The position numbers and the translations under genes were made by a program. 64,000 nt of DNA. Source: Whalleya microplaca. Lineage: Eukaryota > Ascomycota > Sordariomycetes > Xylariales > Xylariaceae. Positions within the stretch are counted from its first letter, which is position 1. Each line of letters opens with the position of its first letter. Of the stretch, positions 1 to 11,694 are shown one piece after another. Below the pieces are notes generated by a model. That model did no database searches, was not told the origin of the DNA, and saw nothing but the letters and a program-made list of their open reading frames with translations. Location of the stretch: assembly GCA_022497155.1 (NCBI GenBank), contig MU385712.1:371765-435764 (forward strand). Reading direction: 5' to 3'.

Positions 1-664
1 CAGCTGCCTGTGCTGAGACCGTACCCAACTTATCTGAGATAAGTATCCTCAACTCTATTTTCCTCTATCTTTTATCTGGACATCGCATGTGCATGTGCAT
101 GTGCATGTGCGTCCATCCATGTGCCTGCCTGAGCCTTACATCATTCCAGCAGATGCCCTACATGTATTTCGTAGGCACATGTACCTCCCTAGGTACATTA
201 TCTTCCTACCTACCTACCTAACCTACTACCTACCTGATTACTTCCATACTTCCATACTTACCTACTTACTTACTTACTTGCCTACCTCGTCCCATATCCC
301 ATATTGTCTTCATCTCACCTAACACATTGAACGCAACGCAAGCCGTAGCTCGGGCCATCATCATTTCGAGCACTACACATCCCGCTGCGGGTGCCATTAT
401 CCAATCTCTCATTATATCATACCCATGGCCTCGGCGTGAATCGCTGCATGTACCTAGGTAGCGAGCGCATGGGAGAGCTACTACAGATTCTGCCGGTTGA
501 CGACATCGGGCGTCGTTCCCATGCTAATTAATCCATCTGGGCGGCAGTGGTTGATGCTGGCCAGCTTCGACGACCACCCGTAGCAATCAAGAAATTGCCT
601 TGTTTAAATTAAATTCACCGTCTGTCGACTTTTCATCCTCCCACAATCCCTTCCCTTCCCCAGA
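1..664. other. 5' intergenic stretch with microsatellites
   Basis: No gene is supported here; the short open frames are translations of simple repeats. A GCATGT-type hexanucleotide repeat lies at about 84-110, and tetranucleotide tracts of the CTAC/TACC type run through about 205-290. The segment just before 665 is pyrimidine-rich, as is common upstream of fungal start codons, and probably holds the promoter and leader of the gene starting at 665. Confidence 0.6.
84..290. repeat. Microsatellite tracts (GCATGT and TACC/TACT units)
   Basis: Tandem CATGTG units are seen at about 84-110. Imperfect TACC, CTAC and TACT units recur between about 205 and 290. They are simple-sequence repeats with no sign of a coding function. 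Confidence 0.8.
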
Positions 665-1902
665 ATGGCATCTCCCGTTCATTTCGCCTTGCCTACGAGC
701 CTACAAAAGTTCACCTGTTTTTCCGCCTTGCCTTTCGACATCCGCTACCAGATCTGGAGGGAGATCATCTTTACACCTGGGATTCATTTTCTCAAATTCG
801 TGGCCAATGATGACTCGGTTGGGGAAGACGAGCCATACTCGTCAGATGATGTAGATAGCGAAGGTGTGGTCGAGAATGGTCCGCCCCTCTTGACGAAGGA
901 AGAGGCTGTCAGGCAGTCGAGTTTCACAGGCGTCCTCAAACCTGTTTTCCCTCTCGCAGCTGCCGATAAGTCATACTACCTCACCATGAACAAGACCCTG
1001 GCCCGCCTGTCGCTGTCCTGTAACGAGGCAAAGCAGCTGGTCGAGAGTTTCGTTTCTAGGCCTGGCAATTTGAAACTGGACAACGGACGCCTGGTCCTCA
1101 TGCAGCGCTCTGCCGATATCGTCTGCATCGACTATCCTAACATGACGTACACTAGGGGGCTGGGCAAGTGGGCAGACGATCTGAACCTAGAGCAGCTGGC
1201 CAAGATCCGTCGATTGGCTATTCGTTACAGTACAGAGTGGGATGAAGAGAGTCGTGTCTGCAGCACTTGCGGCCGCGTCCACGACGTCCGTCGCCGACAT
1301 ACTCGCCCCCGTCACGTCTACGAGTTCGCTGCGATATTCAAGAATCTCGAGCAATTCTACTTCATCGACTATCTAACAGTGCGCAAGCGCCGGGATGAGC
1401 CCGAATGTCCTTGCATGAAACCAGGTTTGTGTAATGACATGGAACTGACTGGCCAATACTGACATGAACGGCAGTACCGAGAGATAATGGCGAGCAGTTT
1501 GCCAGTGGAAAAGGTGGCCGCACGTATTACGAGGTGGATCGTGGATCCTGGAAGATCAATACGAGCGTCTATAGCACGTTGGCTTGGGTTCAGGAGAATT
1601 ACGTCTCGCATTGCCGGAAATACTACAAGCGACGAACAGATCCGGAGAAGGTCGAATTCAAAGTCCTGGCCTGCGAATGGGACACCGATAAGCTGGGCCC
1701 GATCAAACGCCAGGAACCGGGATCAGGCCGACCCTGCACTAAGCGACAGAGAACACGCGGTTGCGATCTTACGAACAGCTTCAAAAAGCTGAAGCTCGAT
1801 GATGGATCTGTTCCAGGGCCGGAAAAGTCGGATGCCCTCGCGGTCGTCTTTGGCGATGGCGGCAAATCAAAATTCGAGTTCACCATGGAGATACCCCATT
1901 AA
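665..1902 (+). CDS. 2EXR-type fungal protein (function unknown)
   Basis: Exons 665-1424 and 1475-1902 join in phase across a 50-base GT-AG intron and give 395 residues. Near the N-terminus (about residues 17-34) is the pattern F-x-x-LPFDIRYQIW-x-E, the hallmark of the 2EXR family, a domain common in filamentous fungi and without an assigned biochemical role. A Cys/His-rich patch follows (CSTCGRVHDVRRRH, about residues 199-212), and a CPCMKP segment sits just before the intron; these could bind metal, but that is inference. The C-terminus is basic and ends in an acidic/serine tail. No signal peptide or membrane segment is seen. The ATG at 665 is chosen because the 2EXR motif follows at the usual distance. 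Confidence 0.75.
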
Positions 1903-3403
1903 CTTATTTATATTATAATTACAACACTTCCTGTACCGGGTGGGTTGGTATCGTTCACATTCGGAGACACGGGGAAACCGTGCACTCGAGGGGAGATAGG
2001 CAAGATGGAGTCTAGGGATGCCCTTATTTTCTCTCTTTGCTTCACACAGAGGTTGATACCCAGACTGCTCAGGCGTCATTGTGGCCAAGAGAGGTCACCG
2101 GGGAGTTTATGGAGTATAGCTTACGAATAATGAACATATACATACCTACGTTACACAGTGACCACTCTTGATGCACGTGGTGATATTCTTGTTGTTAGCT
2201 TTCGTTTGAGAATGAAATTATATTATTATAAGATGTCTTTGTGGTTTGGGTTCAGTATTCCAAGCCGATGAGGAAACTATAGATAATTTAAGACATAAGA
2301 ACAAAGTACACAATGCTTCGTAAGTATGAAAGGGCAGGCGCTTGCATAAGAAGATGTCGAACACTGTTGCGAGAAGAAACCGTAACATAAGTATAGAATT
2401 CAGTGCAACTCATATGTCAATCTTTTAGTTAAAGCCAAGAGCATTCGCATTATATCCACAAATCAAACGGTATGGTACATATCTAGGGTTACTCTACATA
2501 GTGGACCAAATGTAGTAAGAAACACAAGAATATAGAGTTACGACATGTTTAGATATAAATAATTTTCTTATTTGTCATGACAAGCCATATAGTCCGCGGA
2601 TAGGAACACCCCGAAGAATATATGCAAGCTCAAGCTCATGCTCAATCAGTGAAGAATCTCCCAGCCCCCGGAACAAATTGAGGACCTCGGGTTCGAAACT
2701 CTTATCGGCGTCAAGACGCAAATGTCTACCACCCATCACGTAACGTAGGGGTAAAATGTCGAAAAGTTCAGCTCAGAAGTAGCCTTTAGCAAGGACTCTA
2801 AGCTTCTTAGAAATACGGTAATCTGGGTATATATGGCAAGTTGCTCATGGCGGGGAGGGGGTTAAAACAGTTCATCTTGGTATTTATTATATAAGCCTAA
2901 GCACCTACTTATCCTGGGGTTCTGTCAATTATAACTACAGACTCAGGGGTCTGTCAGAGTAGTGGCGCACTTAATAGATTGACAATGAGAATAAGACCTG
3001 ACCTCAATACCAAGGACTACTAAAAACATTGGTAGTGTAGTCACTTTCCCGTAAGCGTTTCACCGTTTATCTATGCAAGATGATTGATGATAGCTAGGGG
3101 TTGAGGTTTACCTAGGTAAATAGTCGCAATGGTTTTATAATATTATATATAAGTCAATCTAAGCTAACACAATAGCATCGCTTTGAACAAACCTTAGAAA
3201 TTTAACATCTTACATACAAGCCATACATTATCCGATAACAACAGCCATAGGCTAATTTTTCATCTATCGCCGTACTTACAATGAGCTTGACGGCAAAGAC
3301 AAAGACGAGATAGTATTACTCCATGGCAGCATATAAGCGTTCTGCCTCTGTTTTACAGGTAACTACCGGAATATTCTCACACTAAATAGCCCCGAGGGCC
3401 CAT
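1903..3403. other. Gene-free AT-rich intergenic region
   Basis: The region between the 2EXR gene and the 3' end of the deacetylase gene is AT-rich with only short open frames. It must hold both 3' ends. No repeat family, RNA gene or conserved coding fragment was recognised. Confidence 0.5.
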
Positions 3404-4570
3404 TTACTTCCCCGTGCCACTTACGGCTCCCTTCCTAAACTCCCCAGCCATCTGCGCGAAGGTGCACCACTCGACGCCCTCATGGCCATTAACCCAGTCG
3501 ATAAACCGTTCGTGCATCGCCAAGATATGCGGCCTGCCCGAGACCTGCGGATGGATGCTGATTGGGAATATGAAAGTGTCGTAATGGCGGTAGCACCATG
3601 CAAACATGTCTTTCCAGGATCGCTCAACCGTGTAAGGGTCGACGAAGCCATGCTAGAGGTTGCAGAAAGTTAGCTCAGGCGATAATCGCAGGGGTCCCAC
3701 AATAGGAGGTGTGAGATACGCACAGCGTTCGGCCTCGCCCCGTCCCATTGGAAGGGCGGCCAGTCGTCGAGCGTCCAGTTCGCCGGGATCTCGACGATGT
3801 CGCTCCTCTCCGCGTGCTTCATCGGCACCATCCACTCGTCGGGGTGTTTCGTGTAGTCCGTGGTGACCACCTCCTCCTTCCCCGTGCTGACGAAGTACGG
3901 CTGGAAATCGTCGTGCATCCAGCAATGACCTTAGTTAGATGCGGGGATTAGCCACATACCGCGCTCTCGACTGGAGTAATGAGTGACCTACTGTACTGGA
4001 GCCCGAGCTTGCTCATGATCTCCACTTGGTCCGGGTGGTTCTTCCAAGCCGGCGACGTGAAGCCCAGTGGTGGCTTTCCGCAGAAATCGGTCTGTATCTT
4101 GATGGTCTTCGCAAATATCGCTTCGAGCTGCTCGCGCGTAAGGTCCGATGCGTACTCGTGAGTATATCCATGGAGTCCTCTAGGTAAAGGGGCGGCTTAG
4201 TGAACAGGGGCCGCTGATGAAGTAGAATAGCAAGGATTCTCACATCTCATGACCAGCATCTCGGATCTGGGCCATTTCTTCGGGAAACATCTCGATGGTG
4301 TGTCCGGGTATATACCAGGAGCATTTGATGCCCTTGTCTTCCCAGAGTGCCAATAGACGCTCTACACCCCGAGTTGCTCCAAAAACACCTGCGACCACTC
4401 GTACGTCATCATGCTATGCTCCGTACAATTGGATGGATCTCTAATCACGGGAAAATCTTACCTCGCGATACATTAGTCAAGTTCGGCTTGCCTCCGATGG
4501 TGGTGTTGATATGGTTTGCTACGGCATCGACGTCGATTCCGTAGCCGACGAGAACATGCTTCTTCCCCAT
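3404..4570 (-). CDS. Polysaccharide deacetylase family protein (NodB fold, CE4-like)
   Basis: Five exons on the minus strand (4570-4462, 4388-4244, 4179-3992, 3929-3724, 3652-3404) join in phase to 298 residues. The order of motifs is that of the CE4/NodB superfamily: an N-terminal metal-site aspartate in GYGIDVDAV, the HGYTHE motif (H-x3-H metal ligands), GFTSPAW, then the late block FPISIHPQVSGRPH. That late block marks the cytosolic HpPgdA/allantoinase-like branch rather than secreted chitin deacetylases, and there is indeed no signal peptide. These enzymes remove acyl groups from, or open, small C-N bonds; the substrate here cannot be told. It lies about 0.7 kb from the Zn2Cys6 gene and could belong to the same cluster. 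Confidence 0.9.
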
Positions 4571-5302
4571 GATGGCTGAGAGTGCCTAGCTCTAATCCTG
4601 AATAGTAGATATTGCCTGTACACAACTAGATGATTCTAAGCTGAGACTACAGAGGCAATTGGGTTCTGGTAGCTATCACTCTAGAACTGCAACTGGCTGG
4701 TAATGGTGGGGTTGCGTTCCTGACTTACATACATGCTTGGCATCGTGGGGGTGTGCGGATTTGAGCGATGGAATGCGGAGTAGAGTAACAACCGATCCGG
4801 CATTTGATCACGAGTTTTCGTGGCTGTGATAAGATTCCAGTGTATCAGAAGTAAGTTGAGGTTTGGCAATAAGGCGAGAAGCTATGCCATTCTACTGGCC
4901 CCTGAAGCTGTTGACCTGTCTGTTGGACACTATGCACAGTGACAAGCTGTTGTTTCTCATTATGCGATATTGACGTTAAGTAGCCTCCTTTTTGAGCTTT
5001 ATACCGTACCCTAGCGGCTTATTAGACACGCAAGGATAGTTCTCACTATCAATCCCGATACTAGACACCTCGCCAGATAGGCAATATGATCATACAACCA
5101 GACTAAGGGATGAAATCTGACAATGTATCGGAGCCTACGTATCGGAGTCTACGCTACCTATAAGCCACATGGATAAGATTTATATGCCCCGGAAACAAGA
5201 CTGGTAGACAAATACTCACCAAAACCATTCATTAGCTACATGATCTAGTAGCGTTTATCGACATTGCCATCCTCATTTATGTGACTTTTAAACGGAGGCA
5301 AC
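4571..5302. other. Intergenic region upstream of the deacetylase gene
   Basis: It carries the promoter side of the deacetylase gene and the 3' flank of the Zn2Cys6 gene. No coding frame with family similarity is visible. Confidence 0.5.
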
Positions 5303-6648
5303 TTAGAAGCCTGTTTGCGTCAAAGCGGAAACCCTGACATGTTCGACACTTTCCCGCAACGCTGACGGGCGATCACTTTCCTTATTCTCCTCACTGCCAA
5401 GTTCTCTCTGCAGCAGCTTAAAGTGATGAGGCTGAGAAAGCAAGCCCTGCATCCCTTGCCGTCGTTGCTCTGGCAAAATTCCAAGTTCCCGATCGATGTT
5501 AACCAGGAAGTACTGCACGGCCTGGGCCAGAAACATCCCCTGTAGCCTTCCACTAAAGATATAAAATACCCCCATTTGAAGCCCCTTACTTGGATCTGAA
5601 AAGGAGAGCCTCTCTGTGTCGAGACCTTTCATTCTCCTAGTTATATGGAAGAACAAGGACTCCCATAGGCTGATCATCTGCACGTAGCAGCTCACAAGTA
5701 CACAGACAAGCGGAGTATCGATCATTCCATCATTGACGGTCGCATCATCGTGGCAATCTGGCTGGTCGTTTCCAGTAAAAAGCTCGGGTAATATTGAAGA
5801 ATCTGTAACATTGATCAACGGGTCGACCGGGAGGTCGGCATTGTCCCACACGACGTCGGTTGTTATAATTGATCTTGGTTCGTTCTTGACGACCCAATTC
5901 AGATTGACGAGAGCTTGCTGAAACCTTTGAGACATAATAAGCAATTTCTTAGCAAGACATATTCCATCACCCGCTGGAGGGGGTGGATGGTTAACGAATG
6001 TTGAGAATCTGACCGTATCCATGTTGTCTTTGAGGGCTTGCCATTGGACGTGATAGTCAACGTTGAGCTGGGAGAGTTCTTTGAGGCACTCATGCCGATC
6101 TAGCTTCACTTCAAAGAGGTTATGTAAATTCAACGGGTCCCGGATTGGAGTGGCGCCATCGCCCCATATCGTGCCATATTCGATACTTCGGGGTTCAGGC
6201 GGTGAAAAGACCGGTGCCGCATTAAACATATCGCTGACATAGGATACGTGACCGTATAAGTCATCATTCTGCACATAGTCCCTGGCCTCTGGTATATCTT
6301 GGCTCTGAGGGGTCGGAGCACCAGCAGGCAATGTCAAAGGGCTGTGGGTCGGTTCTAATGACTGATGATTAATATTTTGATCCGGCGCTTCCACCGCGGC
6401 CGGTGTGGAATCGGCTTTTCGAGGCCGTCCCGGTCGGCGCGCAGGCGCGATTTCACAGGACAGCTCGAGTCGCAAGCAACGAGAACACTTTGGCTGATCC
6501 TCGTCTCGGAAGCATCTTAATTTTGAATGCCGACATCTAGCGCATAGACGGTTAATTCTAATTCAAGGTAATGAGACATAGAACGTAGACCGAAAACATA
6601 CCGATCACAGGCAGTACGCCGGAGACTAGACCTTGGGAGCGAAGCCAT
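5303..6648 (-). CDS. Zn2Cys6 (C6) transcription factor
   Basis: Exons 6648-6602 and 6557-5303 join in phase across a 44-base intron to 433 residues. The binuclear zinc cluster C-x2-C-x6-C-x8-C-x2-C-x6-C lies at about residues 21-50 and is followed by the basic ARRPGRPRK linker, so this is a sequence-specific DNA-binding regulator of the GAL4 class. The middle and C-terminal parts are helical, with a segment (LVSCYVQMISLWESLF) resembling the C-terminal region of AflR-type regulators; that resemblance is from memory. It sits tail-to-head upstream of an MFS exporter on the same strand, which suggests it controls the 7-12 kb genes. The short first exon is the least certain part; the zinc cluster is entirely in exon 2. 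Confidence 0.86.
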
Positions 6649-7083
6649 GTCGTAGCGCCTGTTTGTTTACTGCTTAGTTTTAGATATTTACTCTTTACGT
6701 TGCGTATCGTTGCACGAAGGTGCATACATATAAATATAAATATAGGTATTTGTACATGGCACAGTTGAATGTTGAAATGGTGGAGGTTTGATTGCGTAGC
6801 ATTCTGAGGGGGGCCTCTTGTTAGCGGCACGTCGCCAAGCCACAGTTCAGATCGGGCGTAATTTAGCTGCCTAAAAGTGCAGTCCCCGTCAGCCCTGTAG
6901 CGGACCCATATCTAAGGCAAAGACCCGTGGACTTACACCAAATTCCAGTAACTCGGGCTGGTCGGGTAGATCTCACTAGTAAATTAGGTACTGTACGTAC
7001 TACGTAGTATTTTGTATGTATTACATGTATTACAGCCATCTCTCCAACCTTGAATACTACATGTACCTTACACTGCCATCCCC
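6649..7083. other. Intergenic region between regulator and exporter
   Basis: These 435 bases hold the promoter of the Zn2Cys6 gene and the 3' flank of the MFS gene. No gene is seen. Confidence 0.5.
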
Positions 7084-8865
7084 TTATCTCGTATTGAGCT
7101 CCTTTTCTTCAAGACCGAATTCGGTCACTAATTCGGTCCTCAATTTCACGTCCTTCTCAAAGAGACTCAACAGAAAAATGAGTCCAGACACTGACAGACC
7201 AATGAGGAATACCCTTTGGATAGCCATCGTGAACACGGTTCGGATCTGCTGTCGCACAGGCTCATCGAATGATTCTATGAAGGCTTTGGTTGCGCTAGCA
7301 TAAGAGTCGCCCGATGTCAGTATCGCTCTCACTTGAGTATCATCGACGGTATGGGCATAGGATGCTGTATGACTATTGAAGATGGCAGCCGAAATAGCAA
7401 CGCCCCAGACGTTCCCGAAGCTGCGAATGAAACTCCAGCTAGCTGTGGCGGAGGCCTGATCAGCTTCATCAAGCGAGGCTTGGAAGGCCGGGAGCAACGT
7501 GCTAGCTAACATGCCAATACCCATCGCCGGCACGATGTTGATCCACACCCATGCTGCCGTGCTCGTATTCTGATCCATGATACTGAGTAGTCCCATTCCG
7601 AGGGCATACAAAGCCGAGCCGAAAACGTGAAGGAGCTTGTATCGACCCCATTTAGAGAGGATCACCAGCGCTATAATTGATCCGGGAATAGCCACGAGAC
7701 TGAACACTAGTAGTTCCACGCCAGACTGAGCTGGCGACGATAACCGAACGGCTTGAAAATAGAGTGGTATAAAATAAAATGCCCAGTAAGATTGCATCGA
7801 GTTCAAGAATGTGTTCAAGTATAGGAGAATTAGTATACGATTCTTGAACAGTCGAAGAGGCATGACTGGTTCGGCCACAAATGGCAGGCCCTCGAAAGCC
7901 ACAAACAATAGTAGCCCTCCGATCCCGACAGTGAGAGGCACGAGAATATGCCACGATGCCCACGGGTATAAAACATCTGCCCAGGTGAAGGCGATCAAAA
8001 CAGATACCGCAGCTGCGATCAGAATTCCATTACCGACATAGTCAAGTCGTCGGACCTTCTCCCAAGCCGTCGTAGACCGATTCCACTTGACCCGAAGGCA
8101 TAAGAACAGCAGCACGAATGCTAATGCCCCGACAGGGAGATTGATCCAGAAAACCCATCTCCAAGATGTAGTTTCGACGATGATACCGCCGATAAATGGA
8201 CCCAAAGTGGTACCGATACCGTAGACGACCATTATAATGGCGATGAAGAGGCCACGTTGTCGCAAGGGAACAAGGTCCGACATTATGACATCGACGATAA
8301 CATTAATACCTAGTTAATGTCAGACAGACGCAGACTAAGATCATAGAGAAAATCGTAGACTGACCGCCTGAACCCATTCCTTGAACAGCTCTGCCTGCGA
8401 TGAGCATAGCTGGATTGATAGCGCCTCCACAAACGCCGCTTCCGAGTGTATAGATAGCCACAATAGACAGAGCCAGGTATCGTCGTCCAAAGAGATTGCA
8501 GAGTTGTCCAAATAGGGGTTGCGTAGCGGCACTGGCACGTTACAGTCCGGTCAGTCTTTAAGAGTATGGCATAATCATGTGCGGAAGATATACCTTGTCA
8601 AAAAGAAAATATTGCTAATCCAGACATAGTCCTGGCCGACGTCGAGCTTCTCAACGATAGTAGGGAGTGACGTGACGACGACCGTGTTCTCAGCCGCGGA
8701 GAGCAGGGACACAATACAAAGCGCAAAGATGATTGCCCAGAAGCGATAGCTCTTTCGAGTCTTGCTGAAAGTATCAGGAGCTTGTACGTTCGTTCCACCA
8801 TTTCCTTGTTCGGGTTCGGTGGCTGGTGAGGTCAAGTCGGCTCCTGCAGGCGAGCTAGATTCCAT
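7084..8865 (-). CDS. MFS multidrug/metabolite exporter, 14-TMS DHA2 type
   Basis: Exons 8865-8594, 8531-8365 and 8309-7084 join in phase to 554 residues. After a polar N-terminus of about 45 residues come repeated hydrophobic helices with hallmarks of the DHA2 drug:proton antiporters: QPLFGQLCNLFGRRY (loop 2-3 signature), MLIAGRAVQGMGSGG, GTTLGPFIGGIIVE (antiporter motif C) and WRWVFWINLPVG. It would sit in the plasma membrane and export small molecules by proton exchange. An in-frame TTG-started extension exists, but the first in-frame ATG is at 8865. Its position beside a Zn2Cys6 gene and opposite an EthD-hydrolase fusion is typical of resistance or secondary-metabolite loci. Confidence 0.93.
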
Positions 8866-10086
8866 CTTCGGTTGAACCGTGTTGGAGACTGCTCCCAATG
8901 AATGGGAGCAGCTTGAAGCCCATAACTCGCGGCCGCCATCTTCTTATATAAGAAACTCAAAAGCTGTGATCTGAGAAGGTGACGGATCGCATAGCATTCT
9001 CCGACGCGATGCCGATGATACATATGTGCGGCTGCATCAGGTTCGGAAGGTTTTCATGTCGTGAGTAGACCGCATCGGAAGGTTTCTAATCCTGTGTGAC
9101 ATCCGTTTGCAGGCTCGTTGAGCTCAGCCTCTAGACCCAGAAATGGGCTAGCTTCAGTCAGCTCTGGTTATCTGGGCAGAATGTCCAGGCAAGACGATCG
9201 CCCACCTCTGGAGGCTGCAAAGAATATCCAGCTGTTTCTCATTTCTTGTTAATAGAACGTGCTACCTACATCAACACATCACACTCGCTGGCCCGATTAC
9301 CAGACACAAACATAAACACATCCCTCATTTCACTATTTAATAAAATCATTTAAGAGTTAGAGTAACTCCTAGTTACATTTTCAAGTAACATCATTCAGTA
9401 CACGCTAATGATCGAGGCTCGAGAAGAAAGGAATGACATTCTACTGTTACTATCGCCTAGAGTTATCATATTTCGATTCTCGTTGATATATACTACCCTT
9501 TCCAACCACTAGCCATACAATATGGGATGGGAAAATATTACAGAACATGTCTACGGGTGCGTTCAATTGACGACTTGATTGACACAATAGAATGTTCAAA
9601 TATACTTGACAACGTTTACTGGATTGGGGCTCCCGACTTTCCGCAGCTGTGGTATTCATTCAACTAACCAACCATTTGCCGACGAGGATGCCGCGTAGAG
9701 TAGTGCTCCTATTATAGTTCTACCGAGGTCGAGCTCGTTGTGCTTTCCAGACATCGAGGCAAGGGCGCAAAATGGTGAATTTCTTGCAGAACTTCAAAGA
9801 CTGACTACGCTATTTATTACGCCTTACTCTAGTCCATCAACACAGGAGAAAAGAGACCGACTTAAAGGTAGCATAGATCAAGAGAATAAGAGAAAGAGCC
9901 TCAACTCGGGGAAATGTGATTGTTCAATTATCCCCACATCTCGGCACTCGAGGATAGACTAAATAAGTAACTTTCGAACCCCGCCATCATGATCGCATCT
10001 AGCCATCTTTAAATAGCTGATAGAAAAACTTATCAATCTAGTCAGGTACACTTCAAGCAAAGAAATTGTACTCATAGACGGAGACA
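8866..10086. promoter_or_regulatory. Divergent intergenic region, exporter / EthD-hydrolase
   Basis: This 1.2 kb gap separates the 5' ends of the minus-strand MFS gene and the plus-strand EthD-hydrolase gene, so both promoters must lie here. No conserved frame is seen inside. A single operator for the neighbouring Zn2Cys6 factor is plausible, but I could not pick out a convincing CGG-N-CCG pair by eye. Confidence 0.55.
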
Positions 10087-11694
10087 ATGGCCAATCCAGG
10101 AATCCTCTACGTTACTATGCAGCCCAAGCCCGGGTTGCCGATCCAGCAGTTTCATGAATGGTACAACAACGAACATGGTCCAACCCGGCTCCGGCTACCC
10201 GAGATCTTCTCAAATGGGCTCCGATATGTCGCAACGGATGAAGAGCAGCCAACCTATGTAGCTGTTTATGACGTGACATCTATGTCCCATCTGGAAACTG
10301 AAACTTACACCTCTCTTCGAGCAAACCGCTCGTCTCGCGAGGCCGATACAATTGGTCAGGTGGATGTTAAAAGATACTTTTGGGACTTAGTAACCACGAG
10401 GCAGTCCCCGCTGTTTCTGCCCATCGAGCAGTTAACAGACGATGAGGCCGAGGGCATTGCATTAGTTTCTGTAATTCTTGAGCCGAAAGGCGCGCCGGGA
10501 GCGGAGGCGGAGATTCAGAAGTGGTACGAGGAAGAGCACCTAGAGATGTTGTCGAAGATCCCTGGTTGGTTGCGATCGCGTCTCTTCAAGACTTCAAGCC
10601 TTGAGAAGAATGGAGCGATATCTTTCATCGCGCTGCACGATTTCGCGAAAGAAAATGGTCTTGGCGGCCCTGAGCAACGGGCTGCCATGTCGACTCCATG
10701 GCGAGAAGAGATCTACGCCAAATACGCTACAGTGGCTTCGCGACGAACCTATTCGCTTTTCTACGTCTTCGGACCTGCACCCCGAGACTTGCAGAACTTA
10801 TCTAAACTAGCACGAGCATCTTCGACTTTCAAGTCTCCCGACGCCAAGACTGTCACTTCCAACGACCCTGTTCCTGTGATCACGTCTTATGTGACCGCAC
10901 CCGATGGGCTTTCGATCCCGTACAGACTAGAAGGCAACCCGGACCCCAAAGCGCCTACGATCGCGTTCAGCAACTCACTTCTGACATCGCTCCACATGTG
11001 GGACCCATTCGTCGAGATCCTAAAGGCGAAGAGGCCACAATACCGGATCCTCCGCTACGACTTCCGAGGCAGATATGCGATTCCCTCACCTCCTGTGCCT
11101 GCGACCATGGAAAAGCTATCAGACGACCTGCGAACCCTCCTGAAGGCGTTGCGCATCCCAAAGCTCGACACCCTAATTGGCGTCTCCCTGGGCGGGGCGA
11201 CGGCACTCCGCTTCGCCCTCACGTACCCGGACCAGCTGGACAAGTTCATCGCGTGCGACTTCAACGCGGCGGCCAGCGCGGCAAACACGAACGCTTGGAA
11301 GGACCGCATCGCCATCGCCGAGGACGCTAGTCAGGGGATTGGGCAGCTCGCCGCGCAGACCGTCAAGCGGTGGTTCCTCCCGGACACTCCGAAGCAAGAT
11401 GTCGTTGCGTGGCTGACGCGCATGACCGCTGCGAACAATGTCCAGGGGTTCAAGTACGGGTGCCAGGCGCTCTGGGACTATGACATGAAAGCCGAGATGA
11501 GGGAGTGCCGGGTCCCTGCTTTGCTGGTCGCGGGTGAGAGCGATGGGAGAGGGGTTTTGGTTAAGACTATGGAGGGGTTCAAGGACTTATTGGGGGAGAA
11601 GGGGACTGAGCTGGTGATCGTGCCAGAGGCGGGCCATTTGCCTATGTGCGAGAATCCAGACGGCTTTTGGGAGGCGGTGGAGAAGTTCTTGTAA
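10087..11694 (+). CDS. EthD-EthD-alpha/beta hydrolase fusion protein
   Basis: This intronless gene encodes 535 residues. Residues about 1-105 and 120-235 are two dimeric alpha/beta-barrel units of the EthD/ABM type; each has the W-Y-x-x-EH block (FHEWYNNEHGP and IQKWYEEEHLEML). Residues about 265-535 form an alpha/beta hydrolase of the 3-oxoadipate enol-lactonase/haloperoxidase group, with nucleophile Ser367 in IGVSLGG, a probable acid Asp in AGESDGRG and His517 in EAGHLPM. EthD domains occur in cyclases, monooxygenases and ether-degradation loci; fused to a hydrolase, the protein could carry out two successive steps on one aromatic or polyketide-like substrate. That is inference. It is divergent from the MFS exporter and near a Zn2Cys6 gene. 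No targeting signal is visible, so it is probably cytosolic. Confidence 0.88.
   Translation: MANPGILYVTMQPKPGLPIQQFHEWYNNEHGPTRLRLPEIFSNGLRYVATDEEQPTYVAVYDVTSMSHLETETYTSLRANRSSREADTIGQVDVKRYFWDLVTTRQSPLFLPIEQLTDDEAEGIALVSVILEPKGAPGAEAEIQKWYEEEHLEMLSKIPGWLRSRLFKTSSLEKNGAISFIALHDFAKENGLGGPEQRAAMSTPWREEIYAKYATVASRRTYSLFYVFGPAPRDLQNLSKLARASSTFKSPDAKTVTSNDPVPVITSYVTAPDGLSIPYRLEGNPDPKAPTIAFSNSLLTSLHMWDPFVEILKAKRPQYRILRYDFRGRYAIPSPPVPATMEKLSDDLRTLLKALRIPKLDTLIGVSLGGATALRFALTYPDQLDKFIACDFNAAASAANTNAWKDRIAIAEDASQGIGQLAAQTVKRWFLPDTPKQDVVAWLTRMTAANNVQGFKYGCQALWDYDMKAEMRECRVPALLVAGESDGRGVLVKTMEGFKDLLGEKGTELVIVPEAGHLPMCENPDGFWEAVEKFL

Noticed and set aside
89..322. 77-residue frame rich in Tyr and Leu at the left end
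   Set aside because: It is a translation of CTAC/TACC and GCATGT simple repeats, not a protein gene.
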